A stretch of 64,000 nucleotides of DNA from Carboxylicivirga taeanensis (GCF_051851475.1 NZ_JBPUSJ010000006.1:1-64000), one strand, 5' to 3'; positions 46,809 through 56,163 are shown, counted from the first letter of the stretch. Notes: generated by a model not told the origin, from the letters alone. Numbers and translations are program-made.

Positions 46809-48005
46809 TTAACAATTTGCAATTAATTGAGCAGGTACCTTCATCACCATGGCAATGTGGTTTTCACCAGCTCCCGATGATGCTATAAGCACTGTGTCTC
46901 CAGCCTTTATTTTGCCATTCTCTATAGCTTCAAGTAAGTTGACTCCTGCACTGCACGTTGCGATATTGGCGTATTTTTCAAAAGTTTCAAAAAACTTTTC
47001 CTCTGGAATATTGATTGCTTCTCTCCAGGCATTGCCGGCCCATGCTACGGGTTGGTGAGTAACAAAAAAATCGATATTATCAATACTATAAGATAGTTTA
47101 TCCAAAGCTTTATCAACAGCATATTTAAAGTCTGCCTGCGCATTTTTAGCAATGCGTTTCAATGAGTCCTGATTGAGGAAAGTTACAAAGTGCTGTTTGC
47201 AATCTGAACCTAATTCAGCTTTTTTGAATAGCATTGGTGAGCGCTCGGTAAATACAACACCATCATGACGATCGCCATGGCTGTTTGAAAAGGAGCTGAG
47301 ATAACCTTCGCCCTCTTCAACACAAGTAACAATTCCGGCCATTGAAGCATCTCCCGTGTCAACACTCCAATAAGTGGATTTGTCATTGATGATGCTATCA
47401 AGAATACTGCTCACAATCAGGACCTTTTTCTTAATGCCAGTTTTCACCATGGCTGTTGCTACTTCAATCATGGTAACAAACGTTGAACAACAGGTGTCAA
47501 TAGAATATGCCCCTGCGTTTCTCAGGCCTAGTTTTTCTTGTAATAAAGAAGCATTGGTAGGGAGTGGGCGGTCAGGAACCTGTGAGTGCGATAAGACCAA
47601 ATCAATTTCATCAGGATCGATGCCTGCATTAACGATTGCCAGCGCGCCTGCGATGGTCTCCGCGTCTGAAGGTAACATTGGATGAGGGACAACAGATTCT
47701 TTCACAGATACAGGATCCATTGGTACGCGTCGGCGTTCAACTGTTCCCTGGAAGGGGTTACTCTGCTTTTTTTCAGGAAGACTTTTTACCCACGCCTCAT
47801 ACCATGGTTTACTCTCCCAGCCATCATAATTTGTTTCAATACTACCGGGTAGTTGCCCGGTAGTTTCAATTTCGCTAATGTAGGCCTCGTTAAGTTTCGT
47901 GTGTTTACGTAAGTAGTTAACCAGTGCGGTGGCTTGTTCTTTTTTTAAGTCCTTTGCTGGCAGATAACCTCCCAGACTAATTAATCCTACAGATTGATTT
48001 TCCAT
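46809..48005 (-). CDS. Ketoacyl-ACP synthase III-like enzyme with intact triad
   Basis: 398 residues. It is longer than FabH (about 320) because of an N-terminal insertion at about 20-95. The triad is present: Cys173 (SIDTCCSTF; Cys172 is adjacent), His317 (FFVTHQPV) and Asn347 (KYANIATCS). 'SSGAGENHIAMVMKV' closes the fold. It likely condenses an acyl-thioester with an ACP- or CoA-bound partner, but the divergent active-site surroundings argue against housekeeping FabH. The neighbouring gene is a triad-less relative (both have 'NID/SID' before the Cys position), which suggests a heteromeric enzyme. The product is unknown. Confidence 0.82.
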   Translation of the reverse strand: MENQSVGLISLGGYLPAKDLKKEQATALVNYLRKHTKLNEAYISEIETTGQLPGSIETNYDGWESKPWYEAWVKSLPEKKQSNPFQGTVERRRVPMDPVSVKESVVPHPMLPSDAETIAGALAIVNAGIDPDEIDLVLSHSQVPDRPLPTNASLLQEKLGLRNAGAYSIDTCCSTFVTMIEVATAMVKTGIKKKVLIVSSILDSIINDKSTYWSVDTGDASMAGIVTCVEEGEGYLSSFSNSHGDRHDGVVFTERSPMLFKKAELGSDCKQHFVTFLNQDSLKRIAKNAQADFKYAVDKALDKLSYSIDNIDFFVTHQPVAWAGNAWREAINIPEEKFFETFEKYANIATCSAGVNLLEAIENGKIKAGDTVLIASSGAGENHIAMVMKVPAQLIANC

Positions 48006-48600
48006 TTTTTAATTTTAAAGTGTAGTAATTATAACAATCAGGAATAAGTGATAATTTCGTTGATTGTTTTGTTAATTATATTTGTTTCTCTCCCTTTGTA
48101 TATCGCTGTTTGATGGTGTTTCGAATGCAAGATAATAAGTCAATAACTTATTTTTTTATGACATTCGTCTCGTTAAACACCAAATAACATAAGACTAGAA
48201 TATTAGCTTCGAAAAAATATTTTGAAAAATATTAGTGTATTTAATGTATTAATGAAGTGGGAGTTTAGTCACGATTTTTGGTAACTTTTAATCCGTTCTT
48301 ACCTTAGGGCACGTATGCTAATTGGATAGTCGTTACTTATTGAGGTAGATGATATCTATAAGTAGTTGAATAGCAATACAAGGAGCCAAAACTCCTTTTA
48401 GGATAACCATTGAGGTGTTGCCGATAGCCTGTCTAAGAGTTATCGCTTTTTTACCAGTTAGTATCTAATTAAAACAGCAGTGTAGGTAACAGGTGAAGAA
48501 TAGGTGCTGTGAGGGTGCTACTGCTTAGTAACATTTGGCTGGAAAAACGCATCAAATGATAAAGTTATTAGGGTCTTGGTAAAGGACATTTGGCTGGCGT
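48006..48600. other. Gene-free region with a 12-bp direct repeat
   Basis: No convincing reading frame on either strand. ACATTTGGCTGG occurs at 48531-48542 and again at 48586-48597. The segment begins with the upstream region of the minus-strand ketoacyl-synthase gene; no clear promoter box was found there. Confidence 0.5.
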
Positions 48601-48635
48601 TTTTTTAGTATTGAAGCATTTACTATATTTGCAGT

Positions 48636-48785
48636 GCAATTGTGAGAAATGTTTCAAAATCGAAATGGAATAATCCATTTTGATTCAATGCATGATATTG
48701 AAATTAAGGTTTAGGTGAATTTCATCAGGTTTGCCAAAAACCTCAGGATATGCCGAGTTTCAGAAATGGGATTCGGCTTTTTATT
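48636..48785 (+). ncRNA. Possible small RNA with promoter box and terminator
   Basis: TATATTTG (48624-48631) matches the -7 consensus, and about 120 bases later a tRNA-Cys-type terminator hairpin (48752-48782) with T-tract follows. Between them are a 12-bp stem with two-sided A/T sequence (48658-48669/48674-48685, one G:T) and a GAAATT/AATTTC pair. There is no open frame. A -33 element at the right distance was not found. It could also be the remains of a duplicated tRNA unit. Confidence 0.4.
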
Positions 48786-48916
48786 AGCATCAATTAAAGG
48801 TAAGGAAATGTTGAAACTGATTGATTTATTTTAATTGGTCAGTATCGGTATGCAGCATCCCAAAGTTACCTGTTTAAGGATTATACGAACAAGTCAATGA
48901 TTATTTTAGAGTAAAA

Positions 48917-49111
48917 ATGGACGGGAGAGAAAGAAAAAACATTAAAAAGGGAACTAAAGTAGCAATTTTACAAAGGCAAGACGAGCGCTCGGGCACACTA
49001 ACGCATGGAGTGGTTCAGGAGGTTTTGGATGAAGTTGCATTTCATTTAAAGGGAATCGAATGTAAATTAAAGACAGGCCAGGTGGGCAGAGTAAAGATGA
49101 TTAAGCTATAA
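48917..49111 (+). CDS. YwbE family protein
   Basis: 64 residues, matching the size and pattern of the YwbE family (DUF2196): 'GRERKNIKKGTKVAILQRQDERSGTLTHGVV' region near the N-terminus and 'LKTGQVGRVKMI' at the end. It is a small basic cytoplasmic protein, probably nucleic-acid or ribosome related, but its role is unknown. It is a lone gene with its own terminator. Confidence 0.85.
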   Translation: MDGRERKNIKKGTKVAILQRQDERSGTLTHGVVQEVLDEVAFHLKGIECKLKTGQVGRVKMIKL

Positions 49112-49130
49112 ACATAATAGAACTCAGGAT

Positions 49131-49170
49131 TTAACTCCCAACTTCTTTTTTGAGGTTGGGAGTTTTTTGT
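49131..49170 (+). terminator. Terminator after the YwbE-family gene
   Basis: AACTCCCAAC (49133-49142) pairs perfectly with GTTGGGAGTT (49155-49164), followed by a T-tract. Confidence 0.9.
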
Positions 49171-49429
49171 TATTTAACACCTTGAAGTTAGGTGTGGAAG
49201 TTAAAGATTAGGATGTTACGTGTATAAAAATTAGCTCATTTGATAGGAAATTTCTCAGCTTCATGCACTTTGTTTACTAAACATTTGTGGTATTTTTAAG
49301 TGATCTTTCAGAATAAATTTATCTTTGACAGGTGAGAATTTTATTTCGTTGTGAAATTTATATGGTTATTTGAAGTGCGTGAACTGTCTTCACACGTGTC
49401 TTCATAGGCTATACAAGCAAATGATTTTT

Positions 49430-49439
49430 TAATACTTTG
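49430..49439 (+). promoter_or_regulatory. Candidate promoter box of the locus B sigma gene
   Basis: TAATACTTTG resembles the -7 element and lies 26 bases before the earliest possible start codon. The rest of 49171-49429 shows nothing I can name. Confidence 0.4.
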
Positions 49440-49465
49440 TTTCTAGATGTTAATGTTTTTTACTG

Positions 49466-50032
49466 TTGTCACAAGTGAATCAGGAAGATAAAATATTGCA
49501 CCTGCTAAAGAATGGAAATAAGCTGGGTTTAGAGTTGCTGTTTAGGCAATTCTATAAACCATTAGTTGTGTATGCCTCTAAATTTGTAAGGACAGAACAG
49601 GAAGCTGAAGACCTCGTGCAGGAAGTTTTTATCAGTTTTTGGGAGGGCGATAAGTTTTCATCAGTGCAAAAATACATGAGGGCTTATTTGTATCACTCGG
49701 TTAAAAACAAATGTCTAAACTATCAAAAAGCCAACGGTAAAATAGCCTTGTGTGGTATTGAAGATTATGCTAATACCTTGTTTGAATCTTTTCCTGATGA
49801 TGAAACCTTTGCCGAAAAGGTGGCTGCCATTAAAATTGAAATAGAAGCATTACCTCAGCGCACCCGCGATATTTTTATGGGTGTTTATTTCCATAAGCTT
49901 TCCTATGGTGAAGTGGCTGAGGAGTTTAATATCTCCAAAAATACTGTTAAAACAACACTGTCAAGAGCGATGAAAACACTGAGAGGTCGTTTGTCCTCAG
50001 AGGCTTTTACACTGCTCCTCCTCCTAATCTAA
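49466..50032 (+). CDS. ECF RNA polymerase sigma factor, FecI type (locus B)
   Basis: Up to 188 residues. Region 2 at about 20-90 (FRQFYKPLVVYASKFV, DLVQEVFISFWEGDK) and region 4 with the HTH YGEVAEEFNISKNTVKTTLS; short hydrophobic tail TLLLLLI. The frame has no ATG at its beginning: an in-frame stop lies at 49451-49453, so the start must be TTG (49466), GTG (49475) or CTG (49463). GTG 49475 gives an N-terminus nearest in length to the locus A paralogue. It should activate fecR, susC and the downstream genes. Confidence 0.9.
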   Translation: MSQVNQEDKILHLLKNGNKLGLELLFRQFYKPLVVYASKFVRTEQEAEDLVQEVFISFWEGDKFSSVQKYMRAYLYHSVKNKCLNYQKANGKIALCGIEDYANTLFESFPDDETFAEKVAAIKIEIEALPQRTRDIFMGVYFHKLSYGEVAEEFNISKNTVKTTLSRAMKTLRGRLSSEAFTLLLLLI

Positions 50033-50059
50033 AAAAAAGTAAAAAAATATTAAAAGTCT

Positions 50060-50085
50060 TGTCACCCTTTTTCGTCATTTTGCTT
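50060..50085 (+). promoter_or_regulatory. Candidate ECF-sigma promoter before fecR (locus B)
   Basis: TGTCACCC (50060-50067), then TTTTTC and TTTTGC, at the same spacing as in locus A (10561-10598, minus). The gap between sigma and fecR genes is only 71 bases here, and this block occupies its middle. Role as autoregulated promoter is inferred. Confidence 0.5.
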
Positions 50086-50103
50086 TCAAATGAATAAACA
50101 CTA

Positions 50104-51294
50104 ATGGCAGTGACAGATTTACCAGAACACATAATAAAATTGTTGGTTGCCTACACTGAGGGTAAACTGACCGATGATGAGTACGATGCATTGGATCGAT
50201 GGCTGAAGAAGCATGCCGATTCAGGTAACACTGTAGATGAGTATGCTCGTTTAGTACATGATGTACATACCCTCAGCGTCCATCAGCAAGTAGATATCAA
50301 TGTAGCATGGAGTGTGGTAGATAAGCACACCTCCAATCGCCCGGGATGGAAAAAGATCAAACGATTGCAGCTCATCAAATATGCGGCAACACTATTTATA
50401 CCACTTATTACGCTTGTATCCTTGTATTGGTATTTCTCCGATACTTACCGCACTGGTAACAAACAGATATGTCAGGCCGAGAAACTGACTCCTGGTCGGG
50501 CCAATGCCATTCTTGAATTAGATGGAGGAGAAAATATTGTGTTGGGTACTGGTAAGGAGCACACCATTAATTCCCACGATGGAGAAGTGCTCACAAAAGA
50601 TTCGGTAGATGTACTGCGTTATGTCAATAATGCAAAAACAGAAGTGCAGTTCAATAAATTATCAGTTCCTAATGGTGGTGAGTACAAGCTGATTTTAGCC
50701 GATGGCACCAAAGTTTGGCTCAACTCAGAAACCCAATTGCGCTACCCAACTCGTTTTAATGGGGAGGAGCGGAATATTTATCTGCTCAAAGGAGAAATAT
50801 ATCTGGAAGTGGCCGAAGATAAAACAAAGCCATTTATTGTTAATGGCGACCATTATACCGTTGAGGTGCTCGGAACGGGCTTTAATGTAAGGGACTATCA
50901 GGATGAATGCGGTTGTTCAACCACTTTGGTGCATGGCTCTGTTAAAGTTAAAAGTACGCACACCAAAAAAAGTGTCGTTATTCTTCCTAATCAGCAGGTT
51001 AATATTGGCGGAGAAGGGGCAATGTTTGTGCAACAAGTTAACGCCCAGCAACGCATCGGATGGATAAAGGGCGTTTTATACTACGAAAACGCAACTCTGG
51101 AGCAAATACTAAAGGATTTATCTCGCTGGTACAGTTTTGATTATGAGTTTGAAGACGAAACGATAGCTGAGTTGCGATTTGCGGGTGGTGTAAGCCGCTA
51201 CGATGATATTGAGCAGGTCATCGATATTATTTCATCAACTAATAAATTAAAGGCCACTATACATGGAGAGTTAATCACTTTTAGTTACAAGTAA
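50104..51294 (+). CDS. FecR-family anti-sigma factor (locus B)
   Basis: 396 residues: cytoplasmic sigma-binding region (1-90), a membrane span at about 95-116 (YAATLFIPLITLVSLYWYF), a FecR domain at about 150-310 (VPNGGEYKLILADGTKVWLNS) and a C-terminal DUF4974-like region from about 320. It is the paralogue of the protein at 9370. It receives the signal from the STN domain of the SusC encoded next. Confidence 0.92.
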   Translation: MAVTDLPEHIIKLLVAYTEGKLTDDEYDALDRWLKKHADSGNTVDEYARLVHDVHTLSVHQQVDINVAWSVVDKHTSNRPGWKKIKRLQLIKYAATLFIPLITLVSLYWYFSDTYRTGNKQICQAEKLTPGRANAILELDGGENIVLGTGKEHTINSHDGEVLTKDSVDVLRYVNNAKTEVQFNKLSVPNGGEYKLILADGTKVWLNSETQLRYPTRFNGEERNIYLLKGEIYLEVAEDKTKPFIVNGDHYTVEVLGTGFNVRDYQDECGCSTTLVHGSVKVKSTHTKKSVVILPNQQVNIGGEGAMFVQQVNAQQRIGWIKGVLYYENATLEQILKDLSRWYSFDYEFEDETIAELRFAGGVSRYDDIEQVIDIISSTNKLKATIHGELITFSYK

Positions 51295-51304
51295 TAGAAA
51301 AAAT

Positions 51305-51335
51305 AGGCAGAAAATGCCGTTAACATTTTCCGCCT
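51305..51335 (+). promoter_or_regulatory. Hairpin between fecR and susC (locus B)
   Basis: AGGC plus GAAAATG pair with CATTTTC plus GCCT, with one mismatch between the two blocks. It begins 11 bases after the fecR stop and 36 before the susC start. It is the counterpart of the hairpin at 9335-9363 in locus A. Confidence 0.5.
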
Positions 51336-51370
51336 GGGTAATTTTTTCAAATCTAGAAAAAAACAAATTT

Positions 51371-54300
51371 ATGAAAAAAAAATGGTTCTATGATTCTCAT
51401 GGAAGAGAGAGTCATGCTAAAATTCTACGAGTCATGAAGTTGACGTTGTTGCTAATTTCATTTGGATTTATAAGCATTTCTGCCAGCACCTATTCGCAGG
51501 AAGGCAAATATTCCATGTTCCTGAAAGATGCCAAGGTGGAAACGGTACTTTCAGAGTTGCAAAAATGCACAGATAAGGTGTTGTTTTACAGTCTTAAGGA
51601 TATTGATAATCAACTCACCATCGATATTGATATTAAGGATGCTAGTCTGGAAGAAACGCTGGAGTCTTGCTTAAGAGGAACAGGCCTTGGTTACAAATTG
51701 AAACATGATGCAATTGTGCTGTATAAGATTGACGATGCCGGCTCTGGCCGCCTTCAGCCACAACGCATCATCATAACCGGCTCTGTCACAAATGAAGCAG
51801 GCGAACCCATCCCAGGTGTTAACATCTATACAAAAGATGGCTCCTCGGGTACGATTACTGATACCGAAGGTAATTTTGAGTTGCACATTAACCAGGATTC
51901 AAAAACACTGGTTGTTTCGTTCATTGGAATGAAAACCCAAGAGGTTGCCATCGGCACCAACGAAACGTTTAAGATTGTGCTCAAAGAGGACATGGAGGCC
52001 CTGGAGGATGTGGTAGTAACTGGCTACTTTAATAAATCGAAAGAAAGCTTTACCGGAGCCGTTAAAACCATCGAAATAGGCGACATGCAAAAAGTGGGGG
52101 CCTTAAACCCGCTTCAGGCCCTGGGCGCTTTAGACCCATCGCTTCGCATCGCTGAAAACCTGGAATTTGGTTCAGACCCTAACCGGGTGCCTGAAATTAC
52201 CATCAGGGGAGATAACGGCTTTGACTTGAGGGATGCCGCCGATAGAGACCGAGCAAACCCCAATTCACCGCTTTATGTGCTGGATGGTGTTGAAGTGACG
52301 GCTCAACGCGTGTACGATATTGATATGAACCGGATTAAAGAGATGAGTGTACTTAAAGATGCCTCAGCCACCGCTTTATATGGTTCCAGGGGGGCAAACG
52401 GGGTAATTATCATCACAACAAAACCACCTGAATCGGGTGAGGTGAGAATTACTTTCAACTCCAACTTCAACTTTTCAATCCCCGATTTGAGGGATTATGA
52501 TTTAATGAACGCCGAAGAAAAGCTGAGGTATGAAAAGCTGGCCGGGATATGGACCGATCCGCTTAATAACTATGAAAACCAAATTCTTATTGATGAACGC
52601 TACAACGAGAAACTTAAAGAAGTGAGACGTGGCGTCGATACATACTGGCTTTCTAAGCCTTTACAAACATCTGTTAACCAGCGCTATTCAACCTATTTTG
52701 AAGGGGGAGACAATAGTTTCAGATATGGAATTAACCTCCGCTACGACGATGATAAAGGGGTAATGAAAGGCTCGGGCCGCACAAAATACGGGATTGATGT
52801 GACTTTCAATTATAACATTGGGTCTAATTTTTTCATTCGAAACGACCTGTTAGTATCTGATGTGAAGGGGGAGGACTCTCAGTATGGGTCATTCCATAAT
52901 TTTGCCCGACAAAATCCGCATGACCGCATTTACGACGAAGATGGCAACTACATATTGATGCTTTCTTCAAGAGACAAAAACCCACTTATTGATGCCGACC
53001 TGCAGAATGTATCAGAAGATAAGTATACAGCCATACAGGATAACTTTAATATTGACTGGAATTTTGCGGAGAACTTTCGTTTAAGGGGTCGTCTTTCTTA
53101 CACCAAGCAGCTGAATAAAACCAAGGTTTATCGCTCGCCATTTTCTACCGACTTCAGTAATACCCCAGAGTTAGAAAAGAAGGGACGTTACACTGTAATG
53201 AATAGTGAGGAGCATAATTTCGATTCAAACATCACCCTCTCATACAATAAGATATGGGAAAAGCACGTGGTGAACCTGGGTGTGGGAAGCAATGTGAGAG
53301 CTCAGGAAATTGAAGGCGAAGGTTTTACTGCGACCGGCTTTATTAACGATGACATGAACTACATTGAGTATGCCTCTCAATACGAAGAAAACGGTAAACC
53401 CGATGGTATATCTGATAAATCAAGGATGGTTGGTTTTTTCGGAAACTTAAACTATGGCTTTGATAACAGGTATTTTATCGACCTGTCATACCGAACCGAT
53501 GGGTCCAGTAAGTTTGGTAAAAATTCGCAGTTTGCTCCATTCTGGGCGGTTGGTCTGGCCTGGAACGCCCATAAAGAGCATTGGTGGAACACCAACCGAC
53601 ACACCTTAAAGGTGAGAGCATCAGCTGGTAGCACCGGGAGTGTTAACTTTAATTCGGCCCAGGCACTTACAAAATACCGCTACGATGCACTGAATGAGTA
53701 TAACGGAATATTTGGCGCCAAGCTGATTGGTTATGGTAACAAATCATTAAAGTGGCAAAACACACTTTCTTATAATACCGGCTTAGACGTTACCCTTTTT
53801 GATAACAAGGTAGGTTTAAACGTGGATGCCTATATAAAAATAACCGATAATCTGCTTTTGCCTATCGATGTGGCACCTTCAACCGGGTTTAGAAGCTACA
53901 CCGAAAATATGGGGCAGATGAAGAACTCAGGGATAGAAGGGCGACTTAGGTTTATGCTCGTTGAGAACCGTGAGAAACAATTCAACTGGAGTGTCACCTT
54001 AGCCGCTTTCCATAATAAAAACAAAATCCAGAAGCTATCGAATAAAATGGAAGCGCTTAACGAATTGGCTAACAGTGAGGAGAGCGTAACTGGTCCGAAA
54101 CCTTTGCCAACGTATCAGGTTGGGCGCTCACAAAGTGCTCTTATGGTAGTACAGTCTGGTGGCATCGATCCGGCTACCGGAAATGAAATATTTATTAAGC
54201 TTAATGGTGACAGGACCTTTAAATACGATCACCGCGACAAAATTATTGTTGGAGATATTAAACCCGATTTGGAAGGAAATATTATTTCTAACATGAACTG

Positions 54301-54712
54301 GAAAGGCTTTAACTTATACCTGCAATTCAGGTACGAGTATGGTGCAAAAGCTTATAACACTACCTTGGCAACAAAAGTGGAAGGTTCTAATCCTTACTAC
54401 AATGCTGACCGCCGGGTGCTCTACGACCGATGGAAAGAGCCAGGTGATGAGACCATGTTCCGACGTATCGACGATACTTCTCAACCCTACCAGACGACTC
54501 GCCTGGTTCAGGATAATGACTTGTTGACCTTACAGTCGCTTTCTCTCACCTATACATTGCCACGTGAAACTTGTAAGAAATTTCATGCCGAACGATTGAA
54601 ACTGGTTGCAAGTACTACCGATGTTTTCAGGTTATCAACCATCAAGCGCGAAAGAGGAACTAGCTATCCGTTTGCCAGAACCTTCAATCTGGGTCTAAAT
54701 GTAACATTCTAA
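51371..54712 (+). CDS. SusC-type TonB-dependent transporter with STN domain (locus B)
   Basis: 1113 residues from the ATG at 51371; the longer frame lacks a plausible start context and would place 19 residues before the typical MKKK opening. Domains: STN (about 45-115), carboxypeptidase-regulatory-like (about 130-215, GSVTNEAGEPIPGVNIY), plug (about 225-355, PLYVLDGVEV, DASATALYGSRGANGVIIITT), barrel. Together with SusD, DUF4843 and PKD-like lipoproteins in this order it resembles the B. thetaiotaomicron BT2264-BT2261 system, whose structure was found with bound peptides. A peptide or modified peptide is therefore a better guess than a sugar. Confidence 0.92.
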   Translation: MKKKWFYDSHGRESHAKILRVMKLTLLLISFGFISISASTYSQEGKYSMFLKDAKVETVLSELQKCTDKVLFYSLKDIDNQLTIDIDIKDASLEETLESCLRGTGLGYKLKHDAIVLYKIDDAGSGRLQPQRIIITGSVTNEAGEPIPGVNIYTKDGSSGTITDTEGNFELHINQDSKTLVVSFIGMKTQEVAIGTNETFKIVLKEDMEALEDVVVTGYFNKSKESFTGAVKTIEIGDMQKVGALNPLQALGALDPSLRIAENLEFGSDPNRVPEITIRGDNGFDLRDAADRDRANPNSPLYVLDGVEVTAQRVYDIDMNRIKEMSVLKDASATALYGSRGANGVIIITTKPPESGEVRITFNSNFNFSIPDLRDYDLMNAEEKLRYEKLAGIWTDPLNNYENQILIDERYNEKLKEVRRGVDTYWLSKPLQTSVNQRYSTYFEGGDNSFRYGINLRYDDDKGVMKGSGRTKYGIDVTFNYNIGSNFFIRNDLLVSDVKGEDSQYGSFHNFARQNPHDRIYDEDGNYILMLSSRDKNPLIDADLQNVSEDKYTAIQDNFNIDWNFAENFRLRGRLSYTKQLNKTKVYRSPFSTDFSNTPELEKKGRYTVMNSEEHNFDSNITLSYNKIWEKHVVNLGVGSNVRAQEIEGEGFTATGFINDDMNYIEYASQYEENGKPDGISDKSRMVGFFGNLNYGFDNRYFIDLSYRTDGSSKFGKNSQFAPFWAVGLAWNAHKEHWWNTNRHTLKVRASAGSTGSVNFNSAQALTKYRYDALNEYNGIFGAKLIGYGNKSLKWQNTLSYNTGLDVTLFDNKVGLNVDAYIKITDNLLLPIDVAPSTGFRSYTENMGQMKNSGIEGRLRFMLVENREKQFNWSVTLAAFHNKNKIQKLSNKMEALNELANSEESVTGPKPLPTYQVGRSQSALMVVQSGGIDPATGNEIFIKLNGDRTFKYDHRDKIIVGDIKPDLEGNIISNMNWKGFNLYLQFRYEYGAKAYNTTLATKVEGSNPYYNADRRVLYDRWKEPGDETMFRRIDDTSQPYQTTRLVQDNDLLTLQSLSLTYTLPRETCKKFHAERLKLVASTTDVFRLSTIKRERGTSYPFARTFNLGLNVTF

Positions 54713-54724
54713 TTCAAGCACATT

Positions 54725-56140
54725 ATGAGAATACATAACTATAAAATACTGGGAGCACTACTAGCAATATTATTTGGTTCTTGTACATCCTGGTTAGATG
54801 TTGACCTGGTTGATCAGGTGACAGAGGAAGAACTTTTCTCTAAAAAAGAGGGGTTTTACGAGGCCTTGGCCGGAGTATACAGCGATATGGCTTCTTCGAG
54901 CATGTATGGTCAGAACCTGACCTATGAAACGTTTGGCGTTCTGGCACAGGAGTATGATTTTCAGGGCATGGAGAACCACTATCCGAGCCTTCGTTTGTAC
55001 GACTATGAAGATGTGGGTGTGAAAGGTAAAATTTCGGGCATATGGTCTTCGGGCTACGCCGTGATATCGGCTGCCAATAACATAATAAGGCATGCTGAGG
55101 AGAATGCCGTTTTAGATGAGAAAGATAAAAACCAGGTAATTGGCGAAGCTTTGGCCATCAGGGCATTTATGCATTTCGATTTGGTAAGAATGTTTTGTCC
55201 CGATGTGAAACTGCATCCAACAGAAGATGGCATTCCGTATAACAAAGAGTTTGGAGTGGCTATTCCTCCAATGTATACCGTTGAAGAGTGCATAGAATTG
55301 GTGAAGAATGATTTGCTGGAAGCCGAAATAGCTTTGGCCGCGTCTGACGATATTATCAATACCGTGCCTTACGAGTTGGAAACTAAAGATGAGGCCGATA
55401 AATACGTAGCCCGCATGAACTACTATGCGGTGCAGGGCTTGCTGGCCAAAGTATACTTAGCAAAGGGCGATTTTAAACGTGCACGCGAGTATGCCGAGAA
55501 GGTGATCACCAGCGAAAAATTCAGATTAGTAAATAATCAGGAGAGCATTGAAGTGCCTGAAGCCGATTTGGATGTGTTGTTTTCTGATGAGCACCTGTTC
55601 TCACTTCGAAATTATAAAATACCCGATTATTCAGCCGCTCTTCATTTAAATGTTGTAACACCAACCAGCACCAGCATGGCTAAGTTAAGAATGCCTGGTT
55701 ACTTGTACGGCATTTACGATGGTAATAACGACGATATCCGATTGAATAACTGGTACTCGATGGATAAGCAGTACCTGATGAAGTACCTGAAAGAAAACCG
55801 GGAGACTTTTTCACCTAAAGTGCCTTTGCTGAAGTTGGCAGAGATGTATTTTATTGCTGCCGAGGGCTGGTGGCACGTGGATAAGAGTAAATCCATGACT
55901 TACATTAACGAGCTTAGAGACTCCAGAATCGTGAATAACAGCCATTGGAACTACATCACAGAAGATGATCTGCTGGCAGAAATGAGAAGAGAGTTTATTG
56001 GGGAAGGACAACTGTTTTTCATTTACAAGCGCCTCAATCATGCAATATTAAGGGAAACGGCCGATGGCAATGTGCCGGCCAGCAATGAAATATTTGTTTT
56101 CCCAATGCCAGAGAGCGAAATAGAGAACGGACACAGATAA
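54725..56140 (+). CDS. SusD/RagB-family lipoprotein (locus B)
   Basis: 471 residues, lipobox ILFGS-C20. SusD hallmarks: 'EALAIRAFMHFDLVRMFCPD', 'VQGLLAKVYLAKGDFKRARE' and 'EMRREFIGEGQLFFIYKRL'; the C-terminus PMPESEIENGHR is typical of this subgroup. It starts 12 bases after susC. It caps the transporter and binds its ligand. Confidence 0.93.
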   Translation: MRIHNYKILGALLAILFGSCTSWLDVDLVDQVTEEELFSKKEGFYEALAGVYSDMASSSMYGQNLTYETFGVLAQEYDFQGMENHYPSLRLYDYEDVGVKGKISGIWSSGYAVISAANNIIRHAEENAVLDEKDKNQVIGEALAIRAFMHFDLVRMFCPDVKLHPTEDGIPYNKEFGVAIPPMYTVEECIELVKNDLLEAEIALAASDDIINTVPYELETKDEADKYVARMNYYAVQGLLAKVYLAKGDFKRAREYAEKVITSEKFRLVNNQESIEVPEADLDVLFSDEHLFSLRNYKIPDYSAALHLNVVTPTSTSMAKLRMPGYLYGIYDGNNDDIRLNNWYSMDKQYLMKYLKENRETFSPKVPLLKLAEMYFIAAEGWWHVDKSKSMTYINELRDSRIVNNSHWNYITEDDLLAEMRREFIGEGQLFFIYKRLNHAILRETADGNVPASNEIFVFPMPESEIENGHR

Positions 56141-56163
56141 ACCAATTAAAGAAAGCAATAATT

